From positions 1 to 58,867 of the forward strand of contig CAYJXJ010000005.1 in assembly GCA_964374095.1 (NCBI GenBank): a DNA stretch of 58,867 bases, read 5' to 3'. The translations under genes and the position numbers were made by a program. The notes under the pieces are model-generated. The model searched no databases. It had not been told where the DNA came from and saw only the letters and a program-made list of their open reading frames with translations. Shown here one piece after another: positions 9,854 through 17,747 of this stretch (position 1 is the first letter of the stretch; each line of letters opens with the position of its first letter). The DNA comes from CAYJXJ01 sp964374095. GTDB taxonomy: Bacteria; Elusimicrobiota; Elusimicrobia; UBA1565; UBA9628.

Positions 9854-10366
9854 ATGAAAATCTCCCATCAAGAGGAGTATGGTTTTCGTTGCATCCTCCA
9901 ATTGGCGCGGAGCGGAGGAGACCAGCCGTTTACATGCCATGAAATCGCCGCTAAGGAGGGGATCTCGGTTCCCTACGCCGCAAAGCTCATGAACATCTTC
10001 AAGCGCGCCGGTTTGGTGACCAGCGTGAGAGGCGAAAAGGGCGGCTATCGTCTCATCCGTGATGCCGGGGAAATCACCCTGCTTCAAATTCTGGAGGTCT
10101 TGGGCGGCTCATTCTACGATGAGAACTTTTGCAAGTGCTTCCCGGGCGACCGGGATCAGTGCGTTCACTACAACCGTTCCTGCGCTCTCCGATCCGTTTG
10201 GTCCGTTTTAGCCGAACACATCCAGGGGGTCCTGAGCGTGACGACACTGGCGGAACTGGCCAGGAAGGGAGAAGCCATCATGGGGACTGTCTTGCGGCTG
10301 AGATCCGGCGAGCAGGCGTTGCGCATGAGCAAGTCCGGGGGGTGCGGCAGGTTGGGCCGGAATTGA
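9854..10366 (+). CDS. Rrf2 family transcriptional regulator
   Basis: 170 residues from the ATG at 9854, which gives the family's typical opening MKISHQEEYGFRCILQLA. Winged helix-turn-helix with KGGY in the wing. After residue ~90 come cysteines (FCKCFPG, CVHYNRSCALR) in a spacing compatible with an Fe-S or redox-sensing cluster of the IscR/NsrR kind. It heads a five-gene plus-strand run and probably controls it. The C-terminal tail (SKSGGCGRLGRN) is longer than usual and carries another Cys. Confidence 0.85.
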   Translation: MKISHQEEYGFRCILQLARSGGDQPFTCHEIAAKEGISVPYAAKLMNIFKRAGLVTSVRGEKGGYRLIRDAGEITLLQILEVLGGSFYDENFCKCFPGDRDQCVHYNRSCALRSVWSVLAEHIQGVLSVTTLAELARKGEAIMGTVLRLRSGEQALRMSKSGGCGRLGRN

Positions 10367-10405
10367 ATGGTTGCCGAGGAACAGATTACAGGGGGGAAGA
10401 GCGCC

Positions 10406-10732
10406 ATGGCTTACGTAATCACCGAGAAGTGCCTGGGCGAGCAGTACGCCGCCTGCGTGGACGTCTGTCCGGTCGAGTGCATCCACCCGGTCGACTACCA
10501 GGGCAGACCCTTCATGATAATCGATCCGGCGGTCTGCATCGATTGCGGCGTCTGCCTGCCGGAATGTCCCATCGCAGCCATCGTGGGTTCAGTGGAGGAA
10601 GACGCGGCCTATGCCGCGATCAACACGGAACTGACTCCGGCGGCCATAACTAACGAGAAGGAGCACGGCAAAGTTCCCACCAGGCCGTCCAACGATCCCC
10701 CGCGCCGTCCTGAAAATAAACTTGTCAAGTAA
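10406..10732 (+). CDS. 7Fe/8Fe-type ferredoxin
   Basis: 108 residues from the ATG at 10406, which has a purine-rich GGGGGGAAG upstream. Cysteine sets CVDVCPVECI and CIDCGVCLPECP are those of 3Fe-4S/4Fe-4S ferredoxins. It lies between the regulator and the radical SAM gene and could deliver electrons to the radical SAM enzyme or the SagB-like dehydrogenase. The C-terminal ~25 residues are polar and unconserved in appearance. Confidence 0.88.
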   Translation: MAYVITEKCLGEQYAACVDVCPVECIHPVDYQGRPFMIIDPAVCIDCGVCLPECPIAAIVGSVEEDAAYAAINTELTPAAITNEKEHGKVPTRPSNDPPRRPENKLVK

Positions 10733-10736
10733 AGGG

Positions 10737-12170
10737 ATGAGCGAAGCCGGAGCGGTACTGCTTGTCTCCTGCTACGAGCTGGGGCATCAGCCTTTAGGCA
10801 TCGCTTGGGCCATGTCTTTTCTGCGGCAAGCGGGTATGAGTCCGGAAGCCATGGATGTTTCCGTTGATGGTTTTGACGAGAACAAGGTCCTTTCGGCCGG
10901 GTTCGTGGGGATCTCAGTCCCCATGCACACGGCCCTGCGGCTGGGCTTTCGCGTGGCCAAACGGGTGCGCCGGGTCAATCCCCGGGCCCACATCTGCTTT
11001 TTCGGCCTTTACGCCTCGCTCAACGCCGAGTTCCTGCTTGGGTCCGTCGCGGATTCGGTTATCGGTGGGGAATACGAGGCGTCCCTGGTTTCCCTTGTAA
11101 ACTCGCTCAACGGCGGAATCCACGACCCGGTTGAGGGAGTATTCTCAGCCTCCCGCGCTCAAGCCCCGGTCTTGAAGCGACTGGCCTTTATGCTCCCGGA
11201 TCGCAGCCGTCTGCCGGGACTCAAGCGGTACGCCCAGCTGGAATACCGCGGGCAACGCGTCTTGGCCGGACAGGTGGAAGCCAGCCGGGGCTGCAAGCAT
11301 CTCTGCCTCCATTGCCCCATCCCGCCGGTCTACAAAGGCCGGTTCTTCACCGTGCCCCAGGATGTGGTCCTGGAGGATATAGGCCATCTGGTCGATTCCG
11401 GAGCCCGGCATATCACCTTTGGAGACCCGGACTTTTTGAACGGTCCCGGCCATTCCGTGGCACTTGTGCGGCGGATGCGCCGGGAATTTCCCGGGATCAC
11501 GCTTGATTTCACGGCCAAGATCGAGCACATCCTCAAGCACCGCGGTCTATTCCCGGAACTGGCCCGGTCCGGCTGTTTGTTCGTCATCTCCGCCGTTGAG
11601 TCGCTGAGCGACGAGGTGCTCCGGAAGCTGCGCAAGGGCCACACCCACGCGGATGTGCTGGAAGCCCTGAGGTTGCTTCGCGACCTGGGGATTGCGCTGA
11701 GGCCTTCCTGGGTCGCCTTCACCCCCTGGACGACGCTTCCAGATTACATCGAGATGCTTGATTTCGTCGCCGGAGAAGAACTCGCGCATCATGTGGATCC
11801 GGTCCAATTCTCGATCCGCCTTCTCGTCCCGCCGGGCTCCGAGCTGATCGCGCGAGGGGTCATCCAACCCTTCCTTGGAGAATTGGACCAGGACAACTTC
11901 TACCATCCGTGGCGGCATCCGGACCCAAGGATGGACGGGCTCCATGCCAAGGTCAGCCGGCTGGTTGAGCAGGCTTGTCGGCGCGATGAAGACCCGGGGG
12001 TGACCTTCGAACGCATTCGGACCGCGGCCTATGAAGCCGCCGGCTTGGAGACCCCAACCGGGGGGGAGGCTCCGGGCCGATCGGGACGCGCGTCTGTCCC
12101 AAGACTCACCGAAGCCTGGTTTTGCTGCGCGGAGCCTACGGACAGGCAATTCAAAGCCATCGAGGTGTGA
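10737..12170 (+). CDS. B12-type radical SAM protein with CCAEP C-terminal tail
   Basis: About 477 residues. Residues 1-170 look like a degenerate B12-binding domain (LPGIAWAMSFLRQAG and FVGISVPMHTAL-like strands). The radical SAM motif is CKHLCLHC (Cys186, Cys190, Cys193), followed by HITFGDPDFLNGP and later TIM-barrel motifs. The protein ends WFCCAEP plus ten residues, which matches the family I know as CUAEP/CCAEP-tail radical SAM (seleno)proteins; here both positions are TGC, so it is the all-cysteine form. A TTG at 10722 is an alternative start. Substrate unknown; the small protein and dehydrogenase that follow are candidate partners. Confidence 0.8.
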   Translation: MSEAGAVLLVSCYELGHQPLGIAWAMSFLRQAGMSPEAMDVSVDGFDENKVLSAGFVGISVPMHTALRLGFRVAKRVRRVNPRAHICFFGLYASLNAEFLLGSVADSVIGGEYEASLVSLVNSLNGGIHDPVEGVFSASRAQAPVLKRLAFMLPDRSRLPGLKRYAQLEYRGQRVLAGQVEASRGCKHLCLHCPIPPVYKGRFFTVPQDVVLEDIGHLVDSGARHITFGDPDFLNGPGHSVALVRRMRREFPGITLDFTAKIEHILKHRGLFPELARSGCLFVISAVESLSDEVLRKLRKGHTHADVLEALRLLRDLGIALRPSWVAFTPWTTLPDYIEMLDFVAGEELAHHVDPVQFSIRLLVPPGSELIARGVIQPFLGELDQDNFYHPWRHPDPRMDGLHAKVSRLVEQACRRDEDPGVTFERIRTAAYEAAGLETPTGGEAPGRSGRASVPRLTEAWFCCAEPTDRQFKAIEV

Positions 12171-12172
12171 CC

Positions 12173-12340
12173 ATGGAACAGGACATCAAGATTGCGGCCA
12201 CAATAGAGGCGAATCGGCCCGACACGTGCAGGTTCACCGCGGACAGGCCGATCTACCCGGAGGGCTCGGCGTTCTTCGCGGATCGGGAAAGGGCTCACGC
12301 CTCCGGGACCAACCCCTATTATGCCCCGTCTAAAAAGTAG
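12173..12340 (+). CDS. Small Nfu_N-like protein
   Basis: 55 residues, ATG at 12173 preceded by GAGGTG and only 2 nt after the radical SAM stop. The core RPDTCRFTADRPIYPEGSAF resembles the N-terminal domain of Nfu scaffold proteins (x-T-x-x-F-x-x-x-R-P-x-x-P-x-G-S-A-x-F). It stops where that domain would continue with its SPLAxxLF segment, ending GTNPYYAPSKK. It might be a shortened scaffold or a substrate of the neighbouring enzymes. One cysteine only. Confidence 0.55.
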   Translation: MEQDIKIAATIEANRPDTCRFTADRPIYPEGSAFFADRERAHASGTNPYYAPSKK

Positions 12341-12345
12341 CTCCC

Positions 12346-14046
12346 ATGGACAGCGTGAACCCGGGCTCACCCGCGGATCGCCTGCGGACGGTTCTGCACT
12401 ATCATGAGAAGACCAAGCACCGCCATTACCGCTATGCCGATGCGCTCGGCTACATGGATTGGGACACGCAACCCAATCCCTTCCGGCGTTTTGAAGGGGC
12501 GCCCGTCGTTTCACTGGCCTTGCCCAGCGCGGATCGCACGCCTGGCTATGACCAGATCTACGTTCCGCGCGGGGTGGTCCCGAGGTCCGTGGATCGGGAA
12601 ACCATCTCCGAGCTGTTCTTCTATGCCCTTTCGCTTTCCGCATGGAAATCGTACATGGGAATCACCTGGTCGCTCCGGGTGAATCCCTCCAGCGGGAACC
12701 TGCATCCCACCGAGGCCTATCTCCTGATTCGTGCCGTGGAAGGGCTAAGCGATCATCCCGCAGTCCATCACTACGCCCCGGAAATCCACGCCCTGGAGCG
12801 TCGGGCCGAGTTCGATCCGGCCGTCTGGAGCGAGCTGGTTTCCGGGTTGCCGGAAGGCGCGTTCTTTATCGGTCTTTCGAGCATATATTGGAGAGAGTCC
12901 TGGAAATATGGCGAGCGGGCCTTCCGCTATTGTCAGCACGACGCCGGGCACGCCCTTGCCGCCCTGAGGATATCGGCCGCGGCGTTGGGATGGAATCTTA
13001 CCCTGCTTCCCAGCGTGCCGGAGCCCCAACTCGCGAAACTTCTTGGGATCGACCGCGGCGAGGAGGCTCACCCGGCCGAATGGGAGGCGCCCACCCTGCT
13101 TGCGGCCATAGCTCCCTCAGGTGGTCCGGTGAGACCCGGCACGCGGCTGCCGCCCCGGGCCGCCCTTGCCATGGGAAGCGCGACATGGACCGGCAAGCCC
13201 AACTGCCTGAGCTCCGGCCACCATGATTGGCCCATTATCGACGCGGTCGGGGCCGCTTGCCGGAGGACCGACCTGGAGAAGGAACCGACTGGCGGCTTTG
13301 ACTCGGACGCCAGGAGTATCGCTGTCCCATGCCCGGTCTCGGAATCCGGACATCCCCGAAGCCAGCTTACCGTCGGCCGGATCGTTCGGCAAAGAAGGAG
13401 CTGCCTGGCTTTAGACGGCAGGACCGGCGTGTCCCACAAGCAGTTTTACTCCATGCTGGCCCGGGTGGTCCCGCAACCCGATGTGGCGCCCTGGGATTCG
13501 ATCCCCTGGCCGCCGGCCGTCCATCTCGGCCTTTTCGTCCACCGGGTCGAGGGACTATCCCCCGGGCTTTACGCCCTGGTACGAGACGCCGCGCAGAGGG
13601 ATGCGTTTCAAGAGCATCTTGATCCCAGCTTTCCATGGAGCGCTCCGCCAACTTGCCCCACCTCTTTGCCGCTTTTCCTTCTTAAGGAATGCGACCTGCG
13701 GTCTCTCGCCATTCAAGTGAGTTGCGGCCAGCAGATCGCCGGAGACGGCGCCTTCAGCGTGGCGATGCTCGCCAAGTTCGAGCCTGTCCTGAGTGAGCAG
13801 GGGCCGCACTTCTACCCGCGCCTGTTTTGGGAAACGGGCATGATCGGACAAATCCTCTATCTGGAAAGCGAGGCTGAGGGGAGGCGCGGCACCGGAATGG
13901 GCTGCTATCTTGATGATTCCATCCACGAGGCGTTCGGCATAAGGAGCCGGGCCTTTCAGTGCCTCTACAGTTTTACTACCGGCGGGCACCTTGAGGATAC
14001 TCGGCTGACCACCCTGCCGGCCTATCCGCTGCCGCCCACCACCTGA
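12346..14046 (+). CDS. SagB/ThcOx-type dehydrogenase with two nitroreductase domains
   Basis: 566 residues, about twice a single nitroreductase domain. The first half has WSLRVNPSSGNLHPTEAYLL, the FMN-site signature of SagB/ThcOx enzymes, and GERAFRYCQHDAGHA. The second half (from about residue 340: GRIVRQRRSCLALDG, then CGQQIAGDGAFSVAML and FWETGMIGQ) is a second nitroreductase-like domain. Family members oxidise azolines in RiPP pathways, but many orphan double-domain members exist and no cyclodehydratase is present here. The start lies 5 nt after the small Nfu_N-like gene. FMN binding is inferred. Confidence 0.82.
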   Translation: MDSVNPGSPADRLRTVLHYHEKTKHRHYRYADALGYMDWDTQPNPFRRFEGAPVVSLALPSADRTPGYDQIYVPRGVVPRSVDRETISELFFYALSLSAWKSYMGITWSLRVNPSSGNLHPTEAYLLIRAVEGLSDHPAVHHYAPEIHALERRAEFDPAVWSELVSGLPEGAFFIGLSSIYWRESWKYGERAFRYCQHDAGHALAALRISAAALGWNLTLLPSVPEPQLAKLLGIDRGEEAHPAEWEAPTLLAAIAPSGGPVRPGTRLPPRAALAMGSATWTGKPNCLSSGHHDWPIIDAVGAACRRTDLEKEPTGGFDSDARSIAVPCPVSESGHPRSQLTVGRIVRQRRSCLALDGRTGVSHKQFYSMLARVVPQPDVAPWDSIPWPPAVHLGLFVHRVEGLSPGLYALVRDAAQRDAFQEHLDPSFPWSAPPTCPTSLPLFLLKECDLRSLAIQVSCGQQIAGDGAFSVAMLAKFEPVLSEQGPHFYPRLFWETGMIGQILYLESEAEGRRGTGMGCYLDDSIHEAFGIRSRAFQCLYSFTTGGHLEDTRLTTLPAYPLPPTT

Positions 14047-14066
14047 AATGCTCCCCTTTGATGGGA

Positions 14067-14087
14067 ACCGGGAAACTATTTTCCGGT
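14067..14087 (+). terminator. Hairpin after the SagB-like gene
   Basis: ACCGGGAAA and TTTTCCGGT form a 9-bp stem with one G-T pair and a 3-nt loop, 20 nt after the stop. There is no T-tract. Confidence 0.4.
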
Positions 14088-14145
14088 AGGGTCAGGGGAT
14101 CAACCATTCCCGGCGCTTCCACTTATTGCAGGCGCAGGTCATCGG

Positions 14146-14163
14146 CCCATTATACTAAGCTGG
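14146..14163. repeat. 18-nt duplicate of the uvrB promoter block
   Basis: CCCATTATACTAAGCTGG is identical to 9443-9460. On the minus strand it holds a TATAAT box but faces no gene start, only the 3' end of the SagB-like gene, so it looks like a relic of a former uvrB-type junction. Confidence 0.65.
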
Positions 14164-14198
14164 GCGCCGAAGGCCCTCGCTTGGGTCCGGCCCTGGAC

Positions 14199-14238
14199 TT
14201 ATCCACCGGACTTGGAACGTTCCAAGTCCCGTGGATAA
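14199..14238. repeat. Long palindrome downstream of aspartyl protease
   Basis: TTATCCAC-C-GGACTTGGAAC followed directly by its inverted copy: 19 paired bases per arm with one C/C mismatch. It lies 17 nt past the stop of the minus-strand protease gene, where a terminator would be, but has no loop and no T-tract. Confidence 0.6.
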
Positions 14239-14255
14239 TACTATTTCCAGCCCGC

Positions 14256-14630
14256 TTAGCCGGCGGCCGCCAGCAATCTCTTGACCGGTTCAAGCCGCAG
14301 ATTGACCGGGTCGGCCTTCAACAAGAGACTCTCCAGCGCCAGGGCTCCGAAAAGAGGTTCGGTTCCCGGCAGGCCGAAGACCACCAGGCAGGGAGCGGAT
14401 TTGCCGTGATAGTGAAATCTGGCTTCGCCCACCGGCAGCCTCCGCGTGGAACCGTCCGCCAATTCGAATTCCAGTTGATCGGTCGGCCTGATTCCCAACT
14501 CTCCGAGAATATCGGAGGGGACGAAGGGAAACGCCGCGCCGGTGTCGACGGTTCCCTCGAGCTCGATGGTACGCCCCTTTCCGGCCACCCGCCCGACTTT
14601 GAACCGCACCTTGAAGCATCCCATCTTCAT
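14256..14630 (-). CDS. Retropepsin-like aspartyl protease
   Basis: 124 residues from the ATG at 14630. Contains the catalytic VDTGAAFPFVP (Asp-Thr-Gly) and the second conserved hydrophobic-Gly strand (FGALALESLLL) of clan AA single-domain, dimeric aspartic proteases. I chose 14630 over the longer frame because a TATACT box sits 6 nt upstream of it. A diverged remnant of a paralogue lies at 9561-9631. Substrate unknown. Confidence 0.75.
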   Translation of the reverse strand: MKMGCFKVRFKVGRVAGKGRTIELEGTVDTGAAFPFVPSDILGELGIRPTDQLEFELADGSTRRLPVGEARFHYHGKSAPCLVVFGLPGTEPLFGALALESLLLKADPVNLRLEPVKRLLAAAG

Positions 14631-14636
14631 ACCCCC

Positions 14637-14642
14637 AGTATA
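14637..14642 (-). promoter_or_regulatory. -10 box of aspartyl protease, leaderless spacing
   Basis: TATACT on the minus strand followed by 6 nt (GGGGGT) and ATG AAG ATG. Confidence 0.6.
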
Positions 14643-14745
14643 GCACCCAGCGGCGCCGAGTTCCATATATACGATGTGGGGGCCAAAAAGTTCCCGGAAT
14701 CTTTCGGGGGCCTATCGTTGCTTGGGCCTCTTTTCCCCGCGGGGC

Positions 14746-14751
14746 TAATCT
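14746..14751 (+). promoter_or_regulatory. -10 box of aldo/keto reductase, leaderless spacing
   Basis: TAATCT followed by AATAGG and the ATG at 14758; a second ATG three codons later is an alternative start. Confidence 0.5.
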
Positions 14752-14757
14752 AATAGG

Positions 14758-15744
14758 ATGTGGGCGATGAAGCTGCGGCCTCTCGGACGGTCCGGACTCA
14801 AGGTGAGCCCCCTGGCCTTGGGCACCATGAATTTCGGCTCCGACTGGCACGGCGTCGGAGGGGTGGATGAAAAGACCGCTTCCGGTCTCGTGGATCTGGC
14901 AATGGAACACGGGGTCAACCTCATCGACACCGCCGATGTGTACGGCCGCGGAGCTTCCGAGACTCTTCTCGGGCGGGTGCTGAAGGGACGCCGGAACAAG
15001 GTTCTTATCGCCACCAAGGTTTGCGGGGAGATGAAGGCGGGAGATCCCTCGACCGGCGGGCTCTCGGCCCGCCACATCAAGGCGGCCCTGGACGCGAGCC
15101 TGCGGCGCCTCAAGACCGACCATGTCGATCTCTACATGGCTCATGCCCCGGATGCGGCCGTTCCGCTGTGGGAGACTCTCGAGGCCTTCGACCGCGCGGT
15201 GAAGGCCGGCAAGGCTCGAGTGGTCGGCTGCTCGAACTTCAGCGGGGTGGAACTCACGCAGGCCCTCCTGCTCAAGCGCGACGGCCAGGCGCGCTGGGAG
15301 TTCACCCAGGACCAGTACAGCCTGGCCGATCGCTACGTCGAGAAAGACCTCGGCCCCCTGTTGGAGCGGGAGGAGATGGGCCTGCTCGCCTGGAGCCCGC
15401 TGGGCGGTGGTTTTCTAACCGGCAAATACCGCGCCGGGAAGCGCCTGGCCGGAAGACGCAAAGACCCGGCCGCCGCCTTCCCGCCCCTGCCCGAGGCCAA
15501 GCTCGCCGGCCTGATCGATGTCCTGGCCAAGGTCGCCGCCCTCGAAGGGCTTACGTGCCCGCAGGCCGCGCTCGGCTGGCTCCTTTCTAAAGGAAGGTTG
15601 ACCAGTGCGGTGATCGGGGCGCGCGACGCGACTCAGCTGCGCGAAAACCTGGCGGCGCGGCCCCTCGCGGAGAAGTCCGTATCTCTATTGGACCGCGCCT
15701 CCACGGCCTGCTTGGGCGCCGACGCTGTTGGGGCTGGGTCCTAG
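14758..15744 (+). CDS. Aldo/keto reductase
   Basis: 328 residues, normal length. NADPH-dependent (beta/alpha)8 reductase. The start RPLGRSGLKVSPLALGTMNF, the catalytic region DTADVYGRGASE (Asp/Tyr), the Lys in IATKV, the His in DLYMAHAPD and GCSNFSG fit the AKR family, nearest the IolS/YdbC-like subgroup. Specific substrate not assignable. Confidence 0.92.
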   Translation: MWAMKLRPLGRSGLKVSPLALGTMNFGSDWHGVGGVDEKTASGLVDLAMEHGVNLIDTADVYGRGASETLLGRVLKGRRNKVLIATKVCGEMKAGDPSTGGLSARHIKAALDASLRRLKTDHVDLYMAHAPDAAVPLWETLEAFDRAVKAGKARVVGCSNFSGVELTQALLLKRDGQARWEFTQDQYSLADRYVEKDLGPLLEREEMGLLAWSPLGGGFLTGKYRAGKRLAGRRKDPAAAFPPLPEAKLAGLIDVLAKVAALEGLTCPQAALGWLLSKGRLTSAVIGARDATQLRENLAARPLAEKSVSLLDRASTACLGADAVGAGS

Positions 15745-15792
15745 GACCTCAATTCGGGCCGCTACCGCTTCGAGGATATCGAGGAGACGGGC

Positions 15793-16074
15793 GTGCGCTT
15801 CGATTCGGAGTACCAGGCCGCCCGCTCCGGCAGCCGCAAGGAGGCCTTCTACAACCGTGCGCGCCGCGTTGCTTTTGAGGCCGCGACGCGGGCTTTCGAG
15901 CGCGATATCGAGCGGCGCCATGGGGAAGGCGTTCTGACCCGCCTCTTCGATGAATACACGTCCAAGGAACGCGCCGCCCCCAGCGGCTCGCCCAAAGAGA
16001 GTTACTACCGAGGCATACTCAGGATCATAGAGCGGCACCTGGGGTCTCACGACCCCGGCCCGCGCCGGCCTTAG
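15793..16074 (+). CDS. Hypothetical charged protein, possibly a fragment
   Basis: 93 residues from GTG, rich in Arg and Glu and probably helical (YNRARRVAFEAATRAFERDI). The same frame stays open back to the aldo/keto reductase stop at 15742-15744, giving 17 more protein-like residues (DLNSGRYRFEDIEETG). It may be the tail of a longer protein that was lost. No family recognised. Confidence 0.45.
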   Translation: MRFDSEYQAARSGSRKEAFYNRARRVAFEAATRAFERDIERRHGEGVLTRLFDEYTSKERAAPSGSPKESYYRGILRIIERHLGSHDPGPRRP

Positions 16075-16107
16075 CCGTACTGAAGTAGGCACTCTGCCGC
16101 GCGCGTC

Positions 16108-16125
16108 GTGGGCCCAACGGCCCAC
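16108..16125. terminator. GC-rich hairpin upstream of secreted nuclease-like gene
   Basis: GTGGGCC-CAAC-GGCCCAC, 7-bp stem and 4-nt loop, between the preceding hypothetical gene and the next promoter. No T-tract. Confidence 0.4.
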
Positions 16126-16147
16126 GCCGCGGCCGTCGGGCGGGGAG

Positions 16148-16153
16148 TATACT
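16148..16153 (+). promoter_or_regulatory. -10 box, leaderless spacing to a GTG start
   Basis: TATACT followed by GCTTGC and the GTG at 16160. The spacing supports the GTG as the real start. Confidence 0.65.
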
Positions 16154-16159
16154 GCTTGC

Positions 16160-17677
16160 GTGCCTACGCCCCTCGCGGCCTTCCTGTTGGTGCCGTTGCT
16201 GACCGGTCCTGCCTCCGCGGTCCAATTGACCCGGCCGCGCGTTGTCCGGGCTCCAGTCGTGTCGCTGCCGGTCGCTCCGGTCGGCGCGGCCTTCCTCGCG
16301 TCGCCGGGCGCCTCCGAACTGCGACTGCAATCCCGCCTGGCCCTGCCCTACGCCGCGCCGCTGCCGGCGCCTGAGATTGTTCCGACGCTTTTCGTGAGGG
16401 AGGTCCCCCGGGTCGCTCCCCTGGCGACCGCCGAGCCGGGCCCTTCACGGGAACCCGAGGCGGCTAAGCCCCTTTCCACCGCGCTCGCCGAGCGCGCCGC
16501 GCTCCTGCCGGCCGGGGCCTCCGATCCGCTCGCCCTCCGCGAATCCCTGGACCGAATTTTTATCGGCGAATCGCCTCAGGGCGCGACCCTCATCAATGAC
16601 GAGGGGGTCAAGCTCGTCGGCCGCGCCGCGCGCTACTACCGCGAAGTCCGCCGCCTGGTGGACAAGTGGGACGGCAAGCAGGACCTCTCGGAGAGCCTTG
16701 ACGTCATGGAGGACTCCTACGAGGAGGTCTGGTCCAAGCTCAAGGGCGTGGAAGCCGTGGCCCGCAGCCGCAAGGTCGACCATCACAATACCCATTTGGA
16801 AGAGACGCTCGTGTGGGTCGACGGCGTGCTCCAGGACGGCAACCGCAAGGTCGCCGTGCACACCCACCGGACTTACTACCATCACGCCAAAAACCCGGCC
16901 TCCGAGGTCGCCGAGGGAATCCGCCGCGTGGACGGCTATCTGCGGGAGGCCATGGGCCTCTTCGCCAAGTCCGGCAAGGCCGAGCAGGCCCTCGGTCGTC
17001 TGAGCGAGATCGTGCTCGTATTCGACACCCGGGGTTACGATGAGATCAAGAGCCACATTCGCAAACGCTACAGCGGCCTGACCCCCCAGCAACAGTCCCG
17101 TTTTAGGTTTCTTTTCTTGGACGAGTTAGTCACAGTTCCCAAGGATCCGTCCCGATTCCGTACCGAACTCAACGAAATGACCCAGCGCTACGCGGGCCGC
17201 GGCCTCGACAAGATCATCGAGGGAGTCATCTACTCCCGCTACGTGGGGCTCTTGCTGGAATTGCGAACCGTCGATTATCTTCTGACCCAGGGCTATCGGG
17301 TCTTGCAGAGCGGCCGCGAGCTTTTCGATGAAAAGGGCATGTACATCACCGAGCTCGACGTGGTGGCGCGTTCCCCCGAAGGCAAGGTCCAGCTCATCGA
17401 GGCCAAATCCGCGCGGGTCCCGCTTCCGTTCGAAGATGTCCTGGCCGACAAAGTCGTGCGCAAGCTCGAGGTTTACGCGCGCCATCGCCAACAGCTCAAT
17501 GAGTCCATCGGCGCGCCTTTCGACGAGGTCGTCTTCTCGATCGACGTGGGAGACAATCTGGAGCTCTCGGAGTTCTTGAAGGGCCAGGAGAAGGCCCTGT
17601 CGCAGCGCTACGGCTTCCCGGTCCGCTTCCTGTTCCTCCAGAGCTTCCCGGGCGAACAGCGCCCCCTTGGCCGGTAG
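16160..17677 (+). CDS. Secreted protein with PD-(D/E)XK nuclease-like domain
   Basis: 505 residues. Signal peptide TPLAAFLLVPLLTGPASA, a Pro/Ala-rich linker to about residue 105, a helical middle part, then a C-terminal domain with Glu367 in GLLLELRTVDYLLTQGYRV, Asp400 in ITELDVVARSPEGKVQLIEAK and Glu414-x-Lys416, the spacing of a PD-(D/E)XK core. The catalytic residues appear intact. A nuclease fold behind a signal peptide is unusual and the next gene also encodes a secreted nuclease-superfamily protein. Function inferred, not shown. Confidence 0.65.
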   Translation: MPTPLAAFLLVPLLTGPASAVQLTRPRVVRAPVVSLPVAPVGAAFLASPGASELRLQSRLALPYAAPLPAPEIVPTLFVREVPRVAPLATAEPGPSREPEAAKPLSTALAERAALLPAGASDPLALRESLDRIFIGESPQGATLINDEGVKLVGRAARYYREVRRLVDKWDGKQDLSESLDVMEDSYEEVWSKLKGVEAVARSRKVDHHNTHLEETLVWVDGVLQDGNRKVAVHTHRTYYHHAKNPASEVAEGIRRVDGYLREAMGLFAKSGKAEQALGRLSEIVLVFDTRGYDEIKSHIRKRYSGLTPQQQSRFRFLFLDELVTVPKDPSRFRTELNEMTQRYAGRGLDKIIEGVIYSRYVGLLLELRTVDYLLTQGYRVLQSGRELFDEKGMYITELDVVARSPEGKVQLIEAKSARVPLPFEDVLADKVVRKLEVYARHRQQLNESIGAPFDEVVFSIDVGDNLELSEFLKGQEKALSQRYGFPVRFLFLQSFPGEQRPLGR

Positions 17678-17684
17678 GCCTATC

Positions 17685-17701
17685 GGCCCCCGCAGGGGGC
17701 C
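17685..17701 (+). terminator. Hairpin terminator candidate
   Basis: GGCCCCC-GCA-GGGGGCC just after the stop at 17677, followed by TTCGG only. Confidence 0.5.
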
Positions 17702-17733
17702 TTCGGACCCCTGACGCGGCCCGGCTCGGGGGC

Positions 17734-17739
17734 TATTAT
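17734..17739 (+). promoter_or_regulatory. -10 box of secreted EEP protein
   Basis: TATTAT followed by 8 nt and the ATG at 17748. The gap contains GGGGGG, so a Shine-Dalgarno-like contact is not excluded. Confidence 0.5.
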
Positions 17740-17747
17740 TCGGGGGG

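Noticed and set aside
12163..12172. Selenocysteine readthrough at the end of the radical SAM gene (TGA followed by in-frame codons)
   Set aside because: The CCAEP motif is already complete upstream with two TGC codons and the TGA falls after it; no SECIS-like hairpin is evident.
14199..14238. Second LexA-type operator
   Set aside because: It is a long palindrome but does not match CTGT-N8-ACAG or GAAC-N4-GTTC; its place after a stop codon fits an intergenic hairpin better.
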